The position numbers were made by a program, and so were the translations under genes. From the NCBI RefSeq assembly GCF_001187725.1, contig NZ_LGIQ01000009.1, positions 2,148,758-2,212,757 on the forward strand: a DNA stretch of 64,000 bases. The letters are read 5' to 3'. The notes below the pieces were generated by a model. It saw only the letters and a list, made by a program, of their open reading frames with translations, did no database searches and had not been told where the DNA came from. Of this stretch, positions 33,019 through 41,931 are shown in pieces (within the stretch, counting starts at the first letter, position 1; the number at the start of each line of letters is the position of its first letter). Source of the stretch: Brevibacillus reuszeri. GTDB lineage: Bacteria; Bacillota; Bacilli; Brevibacillales; Brevibacillaceae.

Positions 33019-33048
33019 TTGTATTTTTATTAATCCGTTTGTATAATT
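33019..33048 (+). promoter_or_regulatory. Sigma-A promoter overlapped by an ARG box, upstream of argG
   Basis: TTGTAT at 33020-33025, 17 bases, then TATAAT at 33043-33048. The ARG box, reversed, lies at 33019-33036 and matches about 14 of 18 positions of the B. subtilis consensus. The repressor would cover the -35 and spacer. Confidence 0.7.
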
Positions 33049-33087
33049 ACTCACATAAGAGATACTTCGAAACGGGGAGAGAGAATA

Positions 33088-34347
33088 ATGGCAAAAGATA
33101 AAATTGTTTTGGCCTATTCGGGCGGTTTAGATACATCTGTAGCAATCAAATGGCTCCAGGAAACATACAACTTTGATGTCATCGCAGTAGCACTGGATGT
33201 AGGGGAAGGAAAAGACCTCGACTTCGTTCAGAAAAAGGCGCTGCAAGTAGGTGCTTTGAAATCTATCGTAGTGGATGCAAAAGAAGCATTTGCTGAGGAG
33301 TTCGTTCTGCCAGCATTGAAAGCAAACGCGATGTACGAAGGCAAATATCCATTGGTATCCGCTCTGTCGCGTTACCTGATTTCTCGCGTATTGGTTGAAA
33401 TCGCTGAAAAAGAAGGCGCTGTTGCGGTTGCGCACGGCTGCACAGGAAAAGGAAACGACCAAGTACGCTTCGACGTTTCTTTCACAGCATTGAACCCAGA
33501 TATCAAAATCGTGGCACCTGTTCGTGAGTGGGGCTGGACGCGCGATGAAGAGATCGAATATGCGAAAAAGAACAACATTCCAATTCCGATCGACCTCGAC
33601 AATCCATACAGTATTGACCAAAACCTGTGGGGCAGAAGCTGCGAGTGCGGCGTACTGGAAGATCCATGGGCAGCGCCACCAGAAGGTGCTTACGATCTGA
33701 CCAAGTCCATCGCAGATGCGCCTGATCAGGCAGAAGAGATCGAAATCGCGTTTGTACAAGGGAAGCCAACTGCACTGAACGGTGAAGAGCTATCATTGTC
33801 CGAGCTCATTTTGAAGCTGAACAAAATCGCTGGTAACCACGGTGTAGGCCGTATCGACCACGTAGAAAACCGCCTGGTTGGTATCAAATCCCGTGAAGTA
33901 TACGAAACACCTGCTGCAACTACATTGATTTTGGCTCACCGTGAGCTGGAATTCTTGACGCAACCGCGTGAAGTAGCTGTGTTCAAGCCAATCGTGGAGC
34001 AAAAATTGGCGCAAGTGATCTACGAAGGACTGTGGTTCTCGCCAATTCGTAATGCGGTTCAAGCATTCATCGAAGAGACACAAAAACACGTAACAGGCGT
34101 AGTACGCGTGAAGCTGCACAAAGGACATGCGATCGTCGTAGGCCGCAAATCCGCTTCCTCGCTCTACAGCCATGAGCTGGCAACCTACAATGCAGGCGAC
34201 CAGTTCGATCATAAAGCAGCGCTTGGCTTCATCAAGCTGTGGGGTCTGCCAACCAAGGTATACGCGCAAGTAAATGAAGGTGTTCTGCACGAAAACATGA
34301 ACACCGACATCAAGATTTTGGATGAAAAGGATGCGATCAAGCAATGA
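33088..34347 (+). CDS. argG: Argininosuccinate synthase
   Basis: A 419-residue ATP-dependent ligase joining citrulline and aspartate. The N-type PP-loop AYSGGLDTS (residues 9-17) and CTGKGNDQVRFD (about 118-129) are present. Length is usual for the bacterial type I enzyme. Unlike many genes here it has a clean ATG after GGGGAGAG. It overlaps argH by 4 bases. Arginine repression is expected from the upstream ARG box. Confidence 0.97.
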   Translation: MAKDKIVLAYSGGLDTSVAIKWLQETYNFDVIAVALDVGEGKDLDFVQKKALQVGALKSIVVDAKEAFAEEFVLPALKANAMYEGKYPLVSALSRYLISRVLVEIAEKEGAVAVAHGCTGKGNDQVRFDVSFTALNPDIKIVAPVREWGWTRDEEIEYAKKNNIPIPIDLDNPYSIDQNLWGRSCECGVLEDPWAAPPEGAYDLTKSIADAPDQAEEIEIAFVQGKPTALNGEELSLSELILKLNKIAGNHGVGRIDHVENRLVGIKSREVYETPAATTLILAHRELEFLTQPREVAVFKPIVEQKLAQVIYEGLWFSPIRNAVQAFIEETQKHVTGVVRVKLHKGHAIVVGRKSASSLYSHELATYNAGDQFDHKAALGFIKLWGLPTKVYAQVNEGVLHENMNTDIKILDEKDAIKQ

Positions 34348-35789
34348 AACTCTGGGGAGGACGCTTCACGAAGCCGACGAATCAGCTCGTAGAAGAGTAT
34401 ACTGCTTCTATTTCTTTCGACCAGAAAATGTGGCGACAAGACATCGTCGGTAGCCTAGCACATGTAGCTATGCTGGGTAAGTGCGGCATCGTACCGATGG
34501 AGGAAGTAAGACAGATCATTGCGGGTCTGAAGAAGGTAAAAGATAAAATCGAACGTGGGCAGGCAGAGTTCCTGGTTGCTCACGAAGATGTTCATATGAA
34601 TATTGAAAAGATGCTGATTGAGGAAATCGGACCGGTAGGGGGCAAGCTCCACACCGGCCGCAGCCGCAACGATCAGGTTGCACTCGATATGCACCTGTAC
34701 CTCAGAGAAAAGCTGATGGAGATCATCCAGCTAGCGATGTATTTGCAGGAAGCATTAATTGAGCAGGCCAATCAACATCTGGACACGGTTATGCCTGGTT
34801 ATACGCATCTGCAACGTGCACAGCCAGTATTATTTGGCTATCACTTGATGGCGTATGTATCCATGCTGCAGCGCGACATCGAGCGCATGACAGAAACTTG
34901 GAAACGGGTGAATGTTTTGCCGCTGGGCGCAGGAGCATTGGCTGGTACTACCTTCCCGATCGATCGTACGTTTGTGGCGGAAATGCTGCAATTCGACGGC
35001 ATCTATCAAAACAGCATGGATGCGGTAAGTGATCGTGACTTTATCGTGGAATTTTTGGCAGATTCCTCGTTGATCATGACGCACTTGTCCCGCCTGTGCG
35101 AGGAAATGGTTATTTGGAGCAGCCAGGAGTTTTCTTTTGTAGAGCTGGATGATGCTTTCTGCACAGGCTCCAGCATCATGCCACAAAAGAAAAACCCGGA
35201 TGTAGCGGAATTGGTGCGTGGGAAGACAGGCCGTGTATACGGAAATCTGTTTGGACTGCTCACGGTTCTGAAAGGCTTGCCTCTTGCTTACAACAAAGAT
35301 ATGCAGGAAGACAAGGAAGGCATGTTCGATACCGTAGCGACGATTCACGGTGCCCTTGCCTTGCTGACGCCGATGATTCAAACCATGCAGGTAAGAAAAG
35401 ATCGCATGCGTCAGGCTGTGACCAACGACTTCTCCAATGCTACTGACCTGGCAGATTATTTGGTTCGGAAGGATATGCCTTTCCGTCAGGCTCATGAAGT
35501 AGTAGGCAGAGCGGTTCTGTACTGCATCGAGCAGCAAAAATATCTCTTGGATATGTCTCTGGAAGAATTCCAAGGCTTCTCTGGTGTTATCGGTGCAGAT
35601 GTATATGATGCGCTGGCAGTAGAGACTGTAGTCAATGCTCGTAACGTAATGGGTGGAACGGCTCGCAATCAGGTAGAGAAGCAAATCGCCTGGTATCGCG
35701 AGAAGCTCGTCGACACACACGCATGGGTAGACAAAAATAGTCAAAAAGTCATGATTGAATCTTTGATTGATGTTGGGTCACCAGCGTGA
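34344..35789 (+). CDS. argH: Argininosuccinate lyase
   Basis: A 481-residue lyase that splits argininosuccinate into arginine and fumarate. WGGRFTKPTNQLVEEYTAS opens the family fold; HTGRSRNDQVALD (about 93-105) and GSSIMPQKKNPDVAEL (about 277-292) are the fumarase-superfamily signatures with the catalytic serine loop. It is coupled to argG. A terminator follows directly. Confidence 0.97.
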   Translation: MKLWGGRFTKPTNQLVEEYTASISFDQKMWRQDIVGSLAHVAMLGKCGIVPMEEVRQIIAGLKKVKDKIERGQAEFLVAHEDVHMNIEKMLIEEIGPVGGKLHTGRSRNDQVALDMHLYLREKLMEIIQLAMYLQEALIEQANQHLDTVMPGYTHLQRAQPVLFGYHLMAYVSMLQRDIERMTETWKRVNVLPLGAGALAGTTFPIDRTFVAEMLQFDGIYQNSMDAVSDRDFIVEFLADSSLIMTHLSRLCEEMVIWSSQEFSFVELDDAFCTGSSIMPQKKNPDVAELVRGKTGRVYGNLFGLLTVLKGLPLAYNKDMQEDKEGMFDTVATIHGALALLTPMIQTMQVRKDRMRQAVTNDFSNATDLADYLVRKDMPFRQAHEVVGRAVLYCIEQQKYLLDMSLEEFQGFSGVIGADVYDALAVETVVNARNVMGGTARNQVEKQIAWYREKLVDTHAWVDKNSQKVMIESLIDVGSPA

Positions 35790-35805
35790 TATAGTAGTAC
35801 GTAAT

Positions 35806-35842
35806 AAACGGATAGGCGATTCGCCTGCCCGTTTATTTTTTT
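35806..35842 (+). terminator. Terminator of argGH
   Basis: AAACGG-AT-AGGCG-att-CGCCT-GC-CCGTTT followed by ATTTTTTT. Confidence 0.85.
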
Positions 35843-35882
35843 GTACAAGCGATCCGGCCATAAAAAATAGGGATAAACGCAA

Positions 35883-35923
35883 AAAAAATGCCGAACTTAC
35901 CCGAAGGGAGCGCGGCATTTTTT
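35883..35923 (-). terminator. Terminator of the alcohol dehydrogenase gene
   Basis: AAAAAATGCCG / CGGCATTTTTT with A and T tracts on both sides. It lies about 28 bases past the stop of the minus-strand gene. Confidence 0.75.
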
Positions 35924-35950
35924 CATAGGTGAATGCTACTCGTTTACAGC

Positions 35951-37111
35951 TTACAGTGACATACGCAAAATTTGCGCTACATCTTCACTCGACAGCTTTT
36001 TGAAGCTGCCGATTGGGCCAAATGGGGTTGCCTTTTCTGCCATCAGCTGCAGATGCTGATCATCAATTTCGTAGTCAGCCAAGCGGGTAGGGGCACCGAT
36101 TCTGGCAAAAAATGCTTCCGTTGCAGCAATTCCTTCCAAAGCAACCTCGTCATCTGTTTTACCAGATGGATCGACATTCCATACTTCTACAGCGAAACGG
36201 ACAAAGCGAGCTACGTTTTCACGATACACATAGCGCATCCATTTCGGGAAGATAATCGCCAACCCACCACCATGCGGGATATCATAAACGGCGCTTACGG
36301 CATGCTCGATGGAATGAGTCGCCCAATCTGTTTCTACCCCGACTGGCAACGTGCCGTTCAGAGCCATGGTTCCGCAATAGAGGATATTGGCGCGTGCATC
36401 GTAGTCATCTGGATTTGCCAAGACGCGATCTGCGTTTTCAACCACCGTTTTCAGAATGGATTCTGCGAAACGTGTCTGTAGGGGAACTTCAGGTGTATGG
36501 GTGAAATATTGTTCAAATACGTGCGACATGATATCGCTGATTCCGTAAATGGTTTGATCGCGTGGAACGCTGAACGTATTTTCCGGGTCTAAGATAGAGA
36601 ACGCAGGGAACGTTGTAGACGCTCCATGCTTTTCTTTTGTATCCCAATTGGTAACGACACTGCCTCTGTTCATTTCAGAGCCGGTTGCAGCCAGAGTAAG
36701 GATAGTTCCCAAAGGAAGGGCTTCTGTAGCGAGTGCTTTTCGGGTATAGAAATCCCACACATCGCCTTCGTAAGGAACGCCGACAGCGACAGCTTTAGCT
36801 GCGTCAATGACACTTCCGCCACCTACTGCCAAAATCCAGTTGACGCCTTCCTGACGGCACAGCTCAATTCCTTTTTTGACGGTGCTCAATCGAGGATTTG
36901 GCTCAACCCCTGACAGCTCGAGCACACGGCAGCCAGCCTCTTGCAGAAGGGAGACAACTTTTTCATAGAGGCCTGAACGCTTGATACTGCCTCCTCCATA
37001 AACCAGCAGGACGGTTTGACCGAGTTGCTCGGCTTTTTCTTTCAACATGGACAGCTGTCCCCGTCCAAAAATCAATTGCGTAGGGTTATGGTAGACAAAT
37101 GGATTCATCAT
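35951..37111 (-). CDS. Iron-containing alcohol dehydrogenase (YugJ-like)
   Basis: A 386-residue NAD(P)H-dependent group III alcohol dehydrogenase, close to the butanol dehydrogenase branch. LVYGGGSIKRSG (about 37-48) and AVGGGSVIDAAKAVA (about 92-106) form the dinucleotide site. The metal ligands lie around SDIMSHVFEQ and SIEHAVSAVYDIPHGGGLAI (about 265-285). The ATG at 37111 follows AAAGGAG; the second ATG at 37108 is equally likely. It is divergent from ftsE. It may reduce aldehydes formed in fermentation or stress. Confidence 0.88.
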   Translation of the reverse strand: MMNPFVYHNPTQLIFGRGQLSMLKEKAEQLGQTVLLVYGGGSIKRSGLYEKVVSLLQEAGCRVLELSGVEPNPRLSTVKKGIELCRQEGVNWILAVGGGSVIDAAKAVAVGVPYEGDVWDFYTRKALATEALPLGTILTLAATGSEMNRGSVVTNWDTKEKHGASTTFPAFSILDPENTFSVPRDQTIYGISDIMSHVFEQYFTHTPEVPLQTRFAESILKTVVENADRVLANPDDYDARANILYCGTMALNGTLPVGVETDWATHSIEHAVSAVYDIPHGGGLAIIFPKWMRYVYRENVARFVRFAVEVWNVDPSGKTDDEVALEGIAATEAFFARIGAPTRLADYEIDDQHLQLMAEKATPFGPIGSFKKLSSEDVAQILRMSL

Positions 37112-37447
37112 GCATGCTCCTTTCCACAGTTCACTCGTACTCATTGTAGCGAACAGAGCAAATGGATGCTAGCTGGCGATGTGCTGCCGGGATTTTCTGC
37201 ACAAATGGTGTCGGTTTCAAACGAATAGAAGCGGTTTCGACAAGAATTGAGAGATTTAGTGGATTCCATCAGCGAAGGAGGGTGGTATAATATATAAGAT
37301 GGATTTTCTCGCTGTTTTTAGGCAAGGTTTGGCAGCGGGTGAGAAAGAGATGAGGGGAATTGTCGATTTGCCTTGATTTGATAGGCTTTTTCGACAAGAT
37401 AAAATAAATCAGGATCAAGAAAAAGAATGGATCTGACAATGTAGGAT
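37112..37447 (+). promoter_or_regulatory. Divergent intergenic region of the alcohol dehydrogenase and ftsE, with a candidate -10
   Basis: The 336-base gap holds TATAAT at 37286-37291, about 150 bases before ftsE, with no strong -35 at 17 bases. A 25-codon frame from 37300 is present, but the AGGAGG before it overlaps the -10. I see no RNA gene, repeat or terminator. The gap may carry the ftsE promoter and the promoter of the minus-strand gene. Confidence 0.35.
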
Positions 37448-38143
37448 GTGATTGACTTGATCGAAATGTTCGACGTATGGAAAACGTACCCGAATGGTAC
37501 AAGTGCATTAAAAGGAATCAACGTTCGGATTGAAAAAGGCGAGTTTGTGTATGTGGTGGGTCCCAGCGGTGCCGGGAAATCTACTTTCATCAAATTGATG
37601 TATCGGGAAGAAAAGCCATCAAAGGGTCAAATTTTCTTGGGGGGCTTCAATGTCAGCCGGATCAAGGAACGCCAGATTCCTACGGTCCGTCGCAGTATTG
37701 GCGTCGTATTCCAAGATTTTAAATTATTGCCAACGCTCACCGTATTTGAAAATGTCGCTTTTGCCATGGAAGTAATCGAGAGTAATCCAAAGCAGATCAA
37801 GCCTCGTGTGATGGACGTGTTGGGTCTGGTCAAGCTGAAGCACAAGGCAAAAATGCTTCCGAACGAGCTGTCTGGTGGGGAGCAGCAGCGGGTCGCACTG
37901 GCCCGTGCACTGGTAAACAGCCCGGGAATTATTATCGCCGACGAACCGACAGGAAACCTGGACCCAGAGACCTCCTGGGAGATTATGAAGCTGTTTGAGG
38001 AAATCAATCAGCGTGGTACGACTGTCGTCATGGCGACGCATAACCGCGAAATTGTCAACACGATGAGAAAACGGGTCATAGCGATCGAAGCTGGACAAAT
38101 TGCCCGTGATGAGCAGAGAGGGGAATACGGTTATGAAGATTAG
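37448..38143 (+). CDS. ftsE: Cell division ATP-binding protein FtsE
   Basis: A 231-residue ABC ATPase. Walker A is GPSGAGKST (about 36-44), the signature LSGGEQQRVALARAL (about 139-153), and Walker B IIADEPTGNLDP (about 160-171). FtsE and FtsX form a membrane complex that activates cell-wall hydrolases outside the cell; in Firmicutes the partner is a CwlO-type enzyme. GTG 37448 is given, but TTG 37457, with AGGATGTG at a better spacing, is also likely. It overlaps ftsX by 11 bases. Confidence 0.95.
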   Translation: MIDLIEMFDVWKTYPNGTSALKGINVRIEKGEFVYVVGPSGAGKSTFIKLMYREEKPSKGQIFLGGFNVSRIKERQIPTVRRSIGVVFQDFKLLPTLTVFENVAFAMEVIESNPKQIKPRVMDVLGLVKLKHKAKMLPNELSGGEQQRVALARALVNSPGIIIADEPTGNLDPETSWEIMKLFEEINQRGTTVVMATHNREIVNTMRKRVIAIEAGQIARDEQRGEYGYED

Positions 38144-39029
38144 AACGCTAGGGCGCCATGTCCGTGAAGGGGTTAAAAACCTCGGGCGGAACGGCTGGAT
38201 GTCGTTCGCTTCAATCAGTGCCGTAACGTTTACACTGTTCATCCTCGGTGTTTTCCTCGTATTGGCCATGAATGTCAACTATTTTGCGCAATCCGTGGAA
38301 AAACAGGTGGAGATTCGTGTATTCATGGCGGATCTCACTCCAAAAGAAGCTTTGCAGCAATTTGAACAAGATGTACGTGCCTTGGATAAAGTGGAATCCG
38401 TCCAGTTTATCTCCAAGGACGAAGGCTTAAAGCAGTTCCGTGAAAGTATGGGGGACAAGGCGTATCTTTTTGATGGATTGGAAAAAGGAAATCCACTGCC
38501 AGACACCTTTGTTATAAAAGCAAAAATGCCTCAGGATACGGCTGCCTTGGCAGTGCAAATCAAGCAAATGAAAAATGTCAGAAGCCTGAACTACGGAGAA
38601 GGCACAGTTGAGAAGCTGTTTGCCGCAACAGATACCGTCCGAAATGTAGGAATCGGCTTCATCATCGGATTGGGCTTTACGGCGATGTTCTTGATTGCCA
38701 ATACGATCAAGCTCACAATCGTTGCACGGCGCAGAGAAATCGAAATCATGAAGCTCGTTGGGGCAACAAACTGGTTTATCCGCTGGCCTTTCTTTGTTGA
38801 AGGGCTGCTCATGGGGATCACCGGAGCATTGATTCCGATCATCATTTTAGGTGTGGGCTACCACTATCTGCTCGACGCGATCAAGTCGAGCTTTGAAGCA
38901 ACTCAACTATTTACACTGTTACCACTGTTCCCGCTTGTATATCAAGTAGCACTTGCTTTGCTCGCAATCGGTGCGTTTATCGGGATTTGGGGAAGCATGG
39001 TGTCGGTCCGTCGTTTCTTGCGAGTTTAA
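38133..39029 (+). CDS. ftsX: Cell division protein FtsX
   Basis: A 298-residue four-segment membrane protein. One segment follows the basic N-terminus (about 25-50), then an extracytoplasmic domain (about 55-165), and three segments lie at about 170-295. The ATG has AGAGGGGAA upstream and lies within the ftsE end. It transmits ATP hydrolysis by FtsE to a hydrolase outside the membrane. The M23 peptidase gene comes next, 26 bases on, and is a natural partner. Confidence 0.95.
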   Translation: MKIRTLGRHVREGVKNLGRNGWMSFASISAVTFTLFILGVFLVLAMNVNYFAQSVEKQVEIRVFMADLTPKEALQQFEQDVRALDKVESVQFISKDEGLKQFRESMGDKAYLFDGLEKGNPLPDTFVIKAKMPQDTAALAVQIKQMKNVRSLNYGEGTVEKLFAATDTVRNVGIGFIIGLGFTAMFLIANTIKLTIVARRREIEIMKLVGATNWFIRWPFFVEGLLMGITGALIPIIILGVGYHYLLDAIKSSFEATQLFTLLPLFPLVYQVALALLAIGAFIGIWGSMVSVRRFLRV

Positions 39030-39055
39030 TATTTAGAGAACGTGGGAGGAGTATC

Positions 39056-40255
39056 ATGAGGAAGAAGATTCTGCTAACACTCTTGATCGCCGGTCTGGTG
39101 GCCGGTTCAGCAATCCCGACAAACGTAACCTGGGCAGCTAGTAAAGCATCTTTGGACAAGATCAATCGGGAATTAAAAGAGATACAGAAGAAAAGAGCAC
39201 AGCAAAAGCAACAAGTAAAACAAACCGAAGAAAAAATCAGCGCCGTGCAAAAGGAACAGAAGGATTTACAGACGGAGCTGATGCAGATTGATTTGCGCCG
39301 TAACGAGACACAGAAGAAGCTGGACAAGCTCGAAGTGCAGATGAATGAAACAACGGAAAAGGCAGCGGAAGCACAGGATAATTTGGATGACGCCAAATTA
39401 CGTGTCGCGCAGCGGGAAACCTTGCTAAAAACGCGTGTGAAATCCATGTATGAACGTGGGAAGGTCTCTTATCTGGACGTGCTGCTCGGCTCGTCTGATT
39501 TTGGAGATTTCCTCACGCGCATGGAAGGGCTGCAATTGATTTTGGAGCAGGATACCCGTATCCTTGAAGACAACATGCGTGACAAAGAAACGATTGAAGT
39601 GAAAAAGAAAGAGATCGACCATCAATTAACTGTATATGCAGGAATGCTCGACGAAGCGGAAAGTCTCAAGGCTGAATTGGACAAGCAGTACAAGCACAGT
39701 CTGGTGGTCAAGGCAGAGCTGAAGAAAAAAGAATCTGCACTGGAAGAAGATTTGGAGCAATTCGGTCAACAGCTGATTGCTCTGACCAAAGCGGAATCAG
39801 ATAAATATGCCGAGCGTGTTCGTGCGATGAGCAGCAGTAGCAGCGGATACAAAGGTGGAAAGCTGGGACTGCCGGTAGCAGACGGACAATTCCGCTTCAG
39901 CTCAGGCTTTGGGATGCGTACAGACCCGTTTACAGGCCGTTCAGCTGGGCATAATGGAGTAGACATGGCAGCACCAAAAGGGACGACGATTATGGCAGCA
40001 GCCAATGGAGTAGTAATCTTCGCCGGTTACTCAAACGGCTTTGGCAATACGGTAATGATTAAACACAGCGATGAGATTACGACTCTGTATGGACACATTC
40101 GCGAGGGTGGTATCAAGGTTTCTGTGGGACAATCTGTAACAAAAGGCCAAAAGATTGCAGAGGTCGGCTCTACTGGACGATCTACCGGAAATCACGTTCA
40201 CTTTACCGTTTATAAAAACGACGTTGCTGTCAACCCGATGCCGTACCTGAAATAG
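39056..40255 (+). CDS. M23-family murein hydrolase activator or peptidase (EnvC-like, coiled coil)
   Basis: A 399-residue exported protein. A signal peptide (about 1-29) is followed by two long coiled-coil regions (about 30-270), then an M23/LytM domain. The metal ligands look intact: HNGVDMAAP (His and Asp, about 303-311) and HVHFTVYKN (about 381-389), so it may be a real endopeptidase rather than a degenerate EnvC. It follows ftsEX directly, as EnvC- and CwlO-type partners do. AGGAG lies before the ATG. Confidence 0.9.
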   Translation: MRKKILLTLLIAGLVAGSAIPTNVTWAASKASLDKINRELKEIQKKRAQQKQQVKQTEEKISAVQKEQKDLQTELMQIDLRRNETQKKLDKLEVQMNETTEKAAEAQDNLDDAKLRVAQRETLLKTRVKSMYERGKVSYLDVLLGSSDFGDFLTRMEGLQLILEQDTRILEDNMRDKETIEVKKKEIDHQLTVYAGMLDEAESLKAELDKQYKHSLVVKAELKKKESALEEDLEQFGQQLIALTKAESDKYAERVRAMSSSSSGYKGGKLGLPVADGQFRFSSGFGMRTDPFTGRSAGHNGVDMAAPKGTTIMAAANGVVIFAGYSNGFGNTVMIKHSDEITTLYGHIREGGIKVSVGQSVTKGQKIAEVGSTGRSTGNHVHFTVYKNDVAVNPMPYLK

Positions 40256-40348
40256 TGAGGATTGCGGCCAGACAAATATTGCTAGCCGGAGTTGCATACA
40301 ATAGCAGCATATCTTTTCACCGGTAGCACAAAGGATGGTGACGTAACA

Positions 40349-41821
40349 ATGAAATGGAAAGGGCGTACCGTACTAGCGGTTGTAATCATCTCGATGGTGG
40401 CCAGCAGCTTCTTGACCATGGCGATGATGAAGACTTCTGCTAGCGCTAATGCGAATCAGAACGGGGCACTTACTGCATCGAGCAATAAGCTGTTCCAAAC
40501 AACAGGGGCAGAGTATCCTCAGGAGTTCAAAAAGCTGTACGAAGCTTTTTCAGCCATCAAGAAGGAATACATCCAAAATGTCACCAATGAGCAGTTAGTA
40601 GAGGGAGCCATCGGGGGAATGGTAGGTTCATTGGAGGATCCATACAGTGATTACATGGACCCGCGTTCCGCTGAGCAGTTTACGTCTACTCTGCATTCCA
40701 CGTTCCAAGGAATTGGGACGGAAGTTACTTTGCAAAATGGACGGGTTACCGTCGTTTCTCCATTTAAAGATTCACCTGCGGAACGGGCAGGACTGCGGCC
40801 AAATGATCAAATCCTGAGCGTAAATGGTGAATCACTTGAAGGCTTGGATTTGAATCAGGCCGTAATGAAAATCCGTGGACCAAAAGGAACCAAAGCTGTT
40901 TTACAAATCGCGCGTGGGGGTGTAGCTGAACCGATCACCATCGTGTGTGTACGCGATGATATTCCGATTGAGACCGTGAACAGCCAGATTATCGAGAAAA
41001 ATGGTGTAAAAGTTGGTGTGATCGGCATTACCCAGTTTTCTACGGAGACAGCAAAGCACTTCAAGGATCAATTGGCTTCCTTGGAGAAAAAGGGCATTGG
41101 TGGCCTGGTCATCGATGTTCGTGGAAACCCGGGTGGGTATTTGCTCGCTGTGAAGGAGATTGGGGAAGTACTCGTTCCGAAAAAAGGTGTCATTGTTCAA
41201 ATCGAGTACGGAGCAGGCGGTCAACAAAAAGAAGAATATCGCTCGACTACTGATGCAGCCAAGCCGTATCCGATCTCTCTTTTGATTAACGGTGGTAGCG
41301 CAAGTGCTTCGGAAATCCTCGCAGGTGCATTGCGGGATAGTGGCAACTATAAGCTGGTAGGCGAGAAGAGCTTTGGTAAGGGTACTGTCCAAAGCACCAT
41401 GGAAATGGCTGATAAGAGTCAGTTGAAGCTGACGATTGCCAAATGGGTTACACCAAAAGGCGAGTGGATTCACAAAAAGGGAATCGAGCCTGATTTCAAA
41501 GTAGAACAACCGGCGTATTTCAACGCTGTTCAGCTTCCTGCTGATAAGGACTTGTCTCGTGACATGGCAGGCAACGAAGTGAAAAACCTGCAATTGATCC
41601 TGACAGGATTGAATCTGTCACCAGGACGAGATGATGGTTACTTTGACGAAAAAACAGAGCAAGTAATCAAGCAGTTCCAGACCTCGCACAAGCTGCCTGT
41701 TACCGGAAAGGTAGACGCGGCGACTCGCACGCAGCTGGAGGAACGCTTGCGCAAGGTTATGCGTGATCCGCAGAACGATCTGCAATTGCAAAAAGCGATT
41801 GATGTTGTCAGCGTGAAGTAA
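40349..41821 (+). CDS. ctpB: C-terminal processing protease CtpB (S41) with PDZ and peptidoglycan-binding domains
   Basis: A 490-residue secreted serine protease. A signal anchor (about 8-30) leads to a PDZ domain (about 110-195), an S41 catalytic domain and a C-terminal peptidoglycan-binding type 1 domain (about 415-475). The serine lies in NGGSASASEILAGAL (about 330) and the lysine in GEKSFGKGTVQS (about 354). In B. subtilis CtpB cleaves SpoIVFA in sporulation. It is a separate unit with a terminator before minJ. Confidence 0.92.
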   Translation: MKWKGRTVLAVVIISMVASSFLTMAMMKTSASANANQNGALTASSNKLFQTTGAEYPQEFKKLYEAFSAIKKEYIQNVTNEQLVEGAIGGMVGSLEDPYSDYMDPRSAEQFTSTLHSTFQGIGTEVTLQNGRVTVVSPFKDSPAERAGLRPNDQILSVNGESLEGLDLNQAVMKIRGPKGTKAVLQIARGGVAEPITIVCVRDDIPIETVNSQIIEKNGVKVGVIGITQFSTETAKHFKDQLASLEKKGIGGLVIDVRGNPGGYLLAVKEIGEVLVPKKGVIVQIEYGAGGQQKEEYRSTTDAAKPYPISLLINGGSASASEILAGALRDSGNYKLVGEKSFGKGTVQSTMEMADKSQLKLTIAKWVTPKGEWIHKKGIEPDFKVEQPAYFNAVQLPADKDLSRDMAGNEVKNLQLILTGLNLSPGRDDGYFDEKTEQVIKQFQTSHKLPVTGKVDAATRTQLEERLRKVMRDPQNDLQLQKAIDVVSVK

Positions 41822-41877
41822 CCAAAATAATCCATAGCATACGAGGCAGGGAATTCCCTGACATTCGTAGAAATGAT

Positions 41878-41910
41878 AACCACGGTAAATCACATGCCGT
41901 GGTTTTTCTT
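41878..41910 (+). terminator. Terminator of ctpB
   Basis: AACCACGG / CCGTGGTT with an 11-base loop, then TTTCTTTTT. Confidence 0.75.
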
Positions 41911-41931
41911 TTTCCATTTGAGGTGAGGCAA

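Noticed and set aside
37300..37377. A 25-codon frame behind GGAGGG, upstream of ftsE.
   Set aside because: The AGGAGG is directly before a TATAAT box, so it is probably promoter sequence. No T tract or conserved feature supports a small gene.
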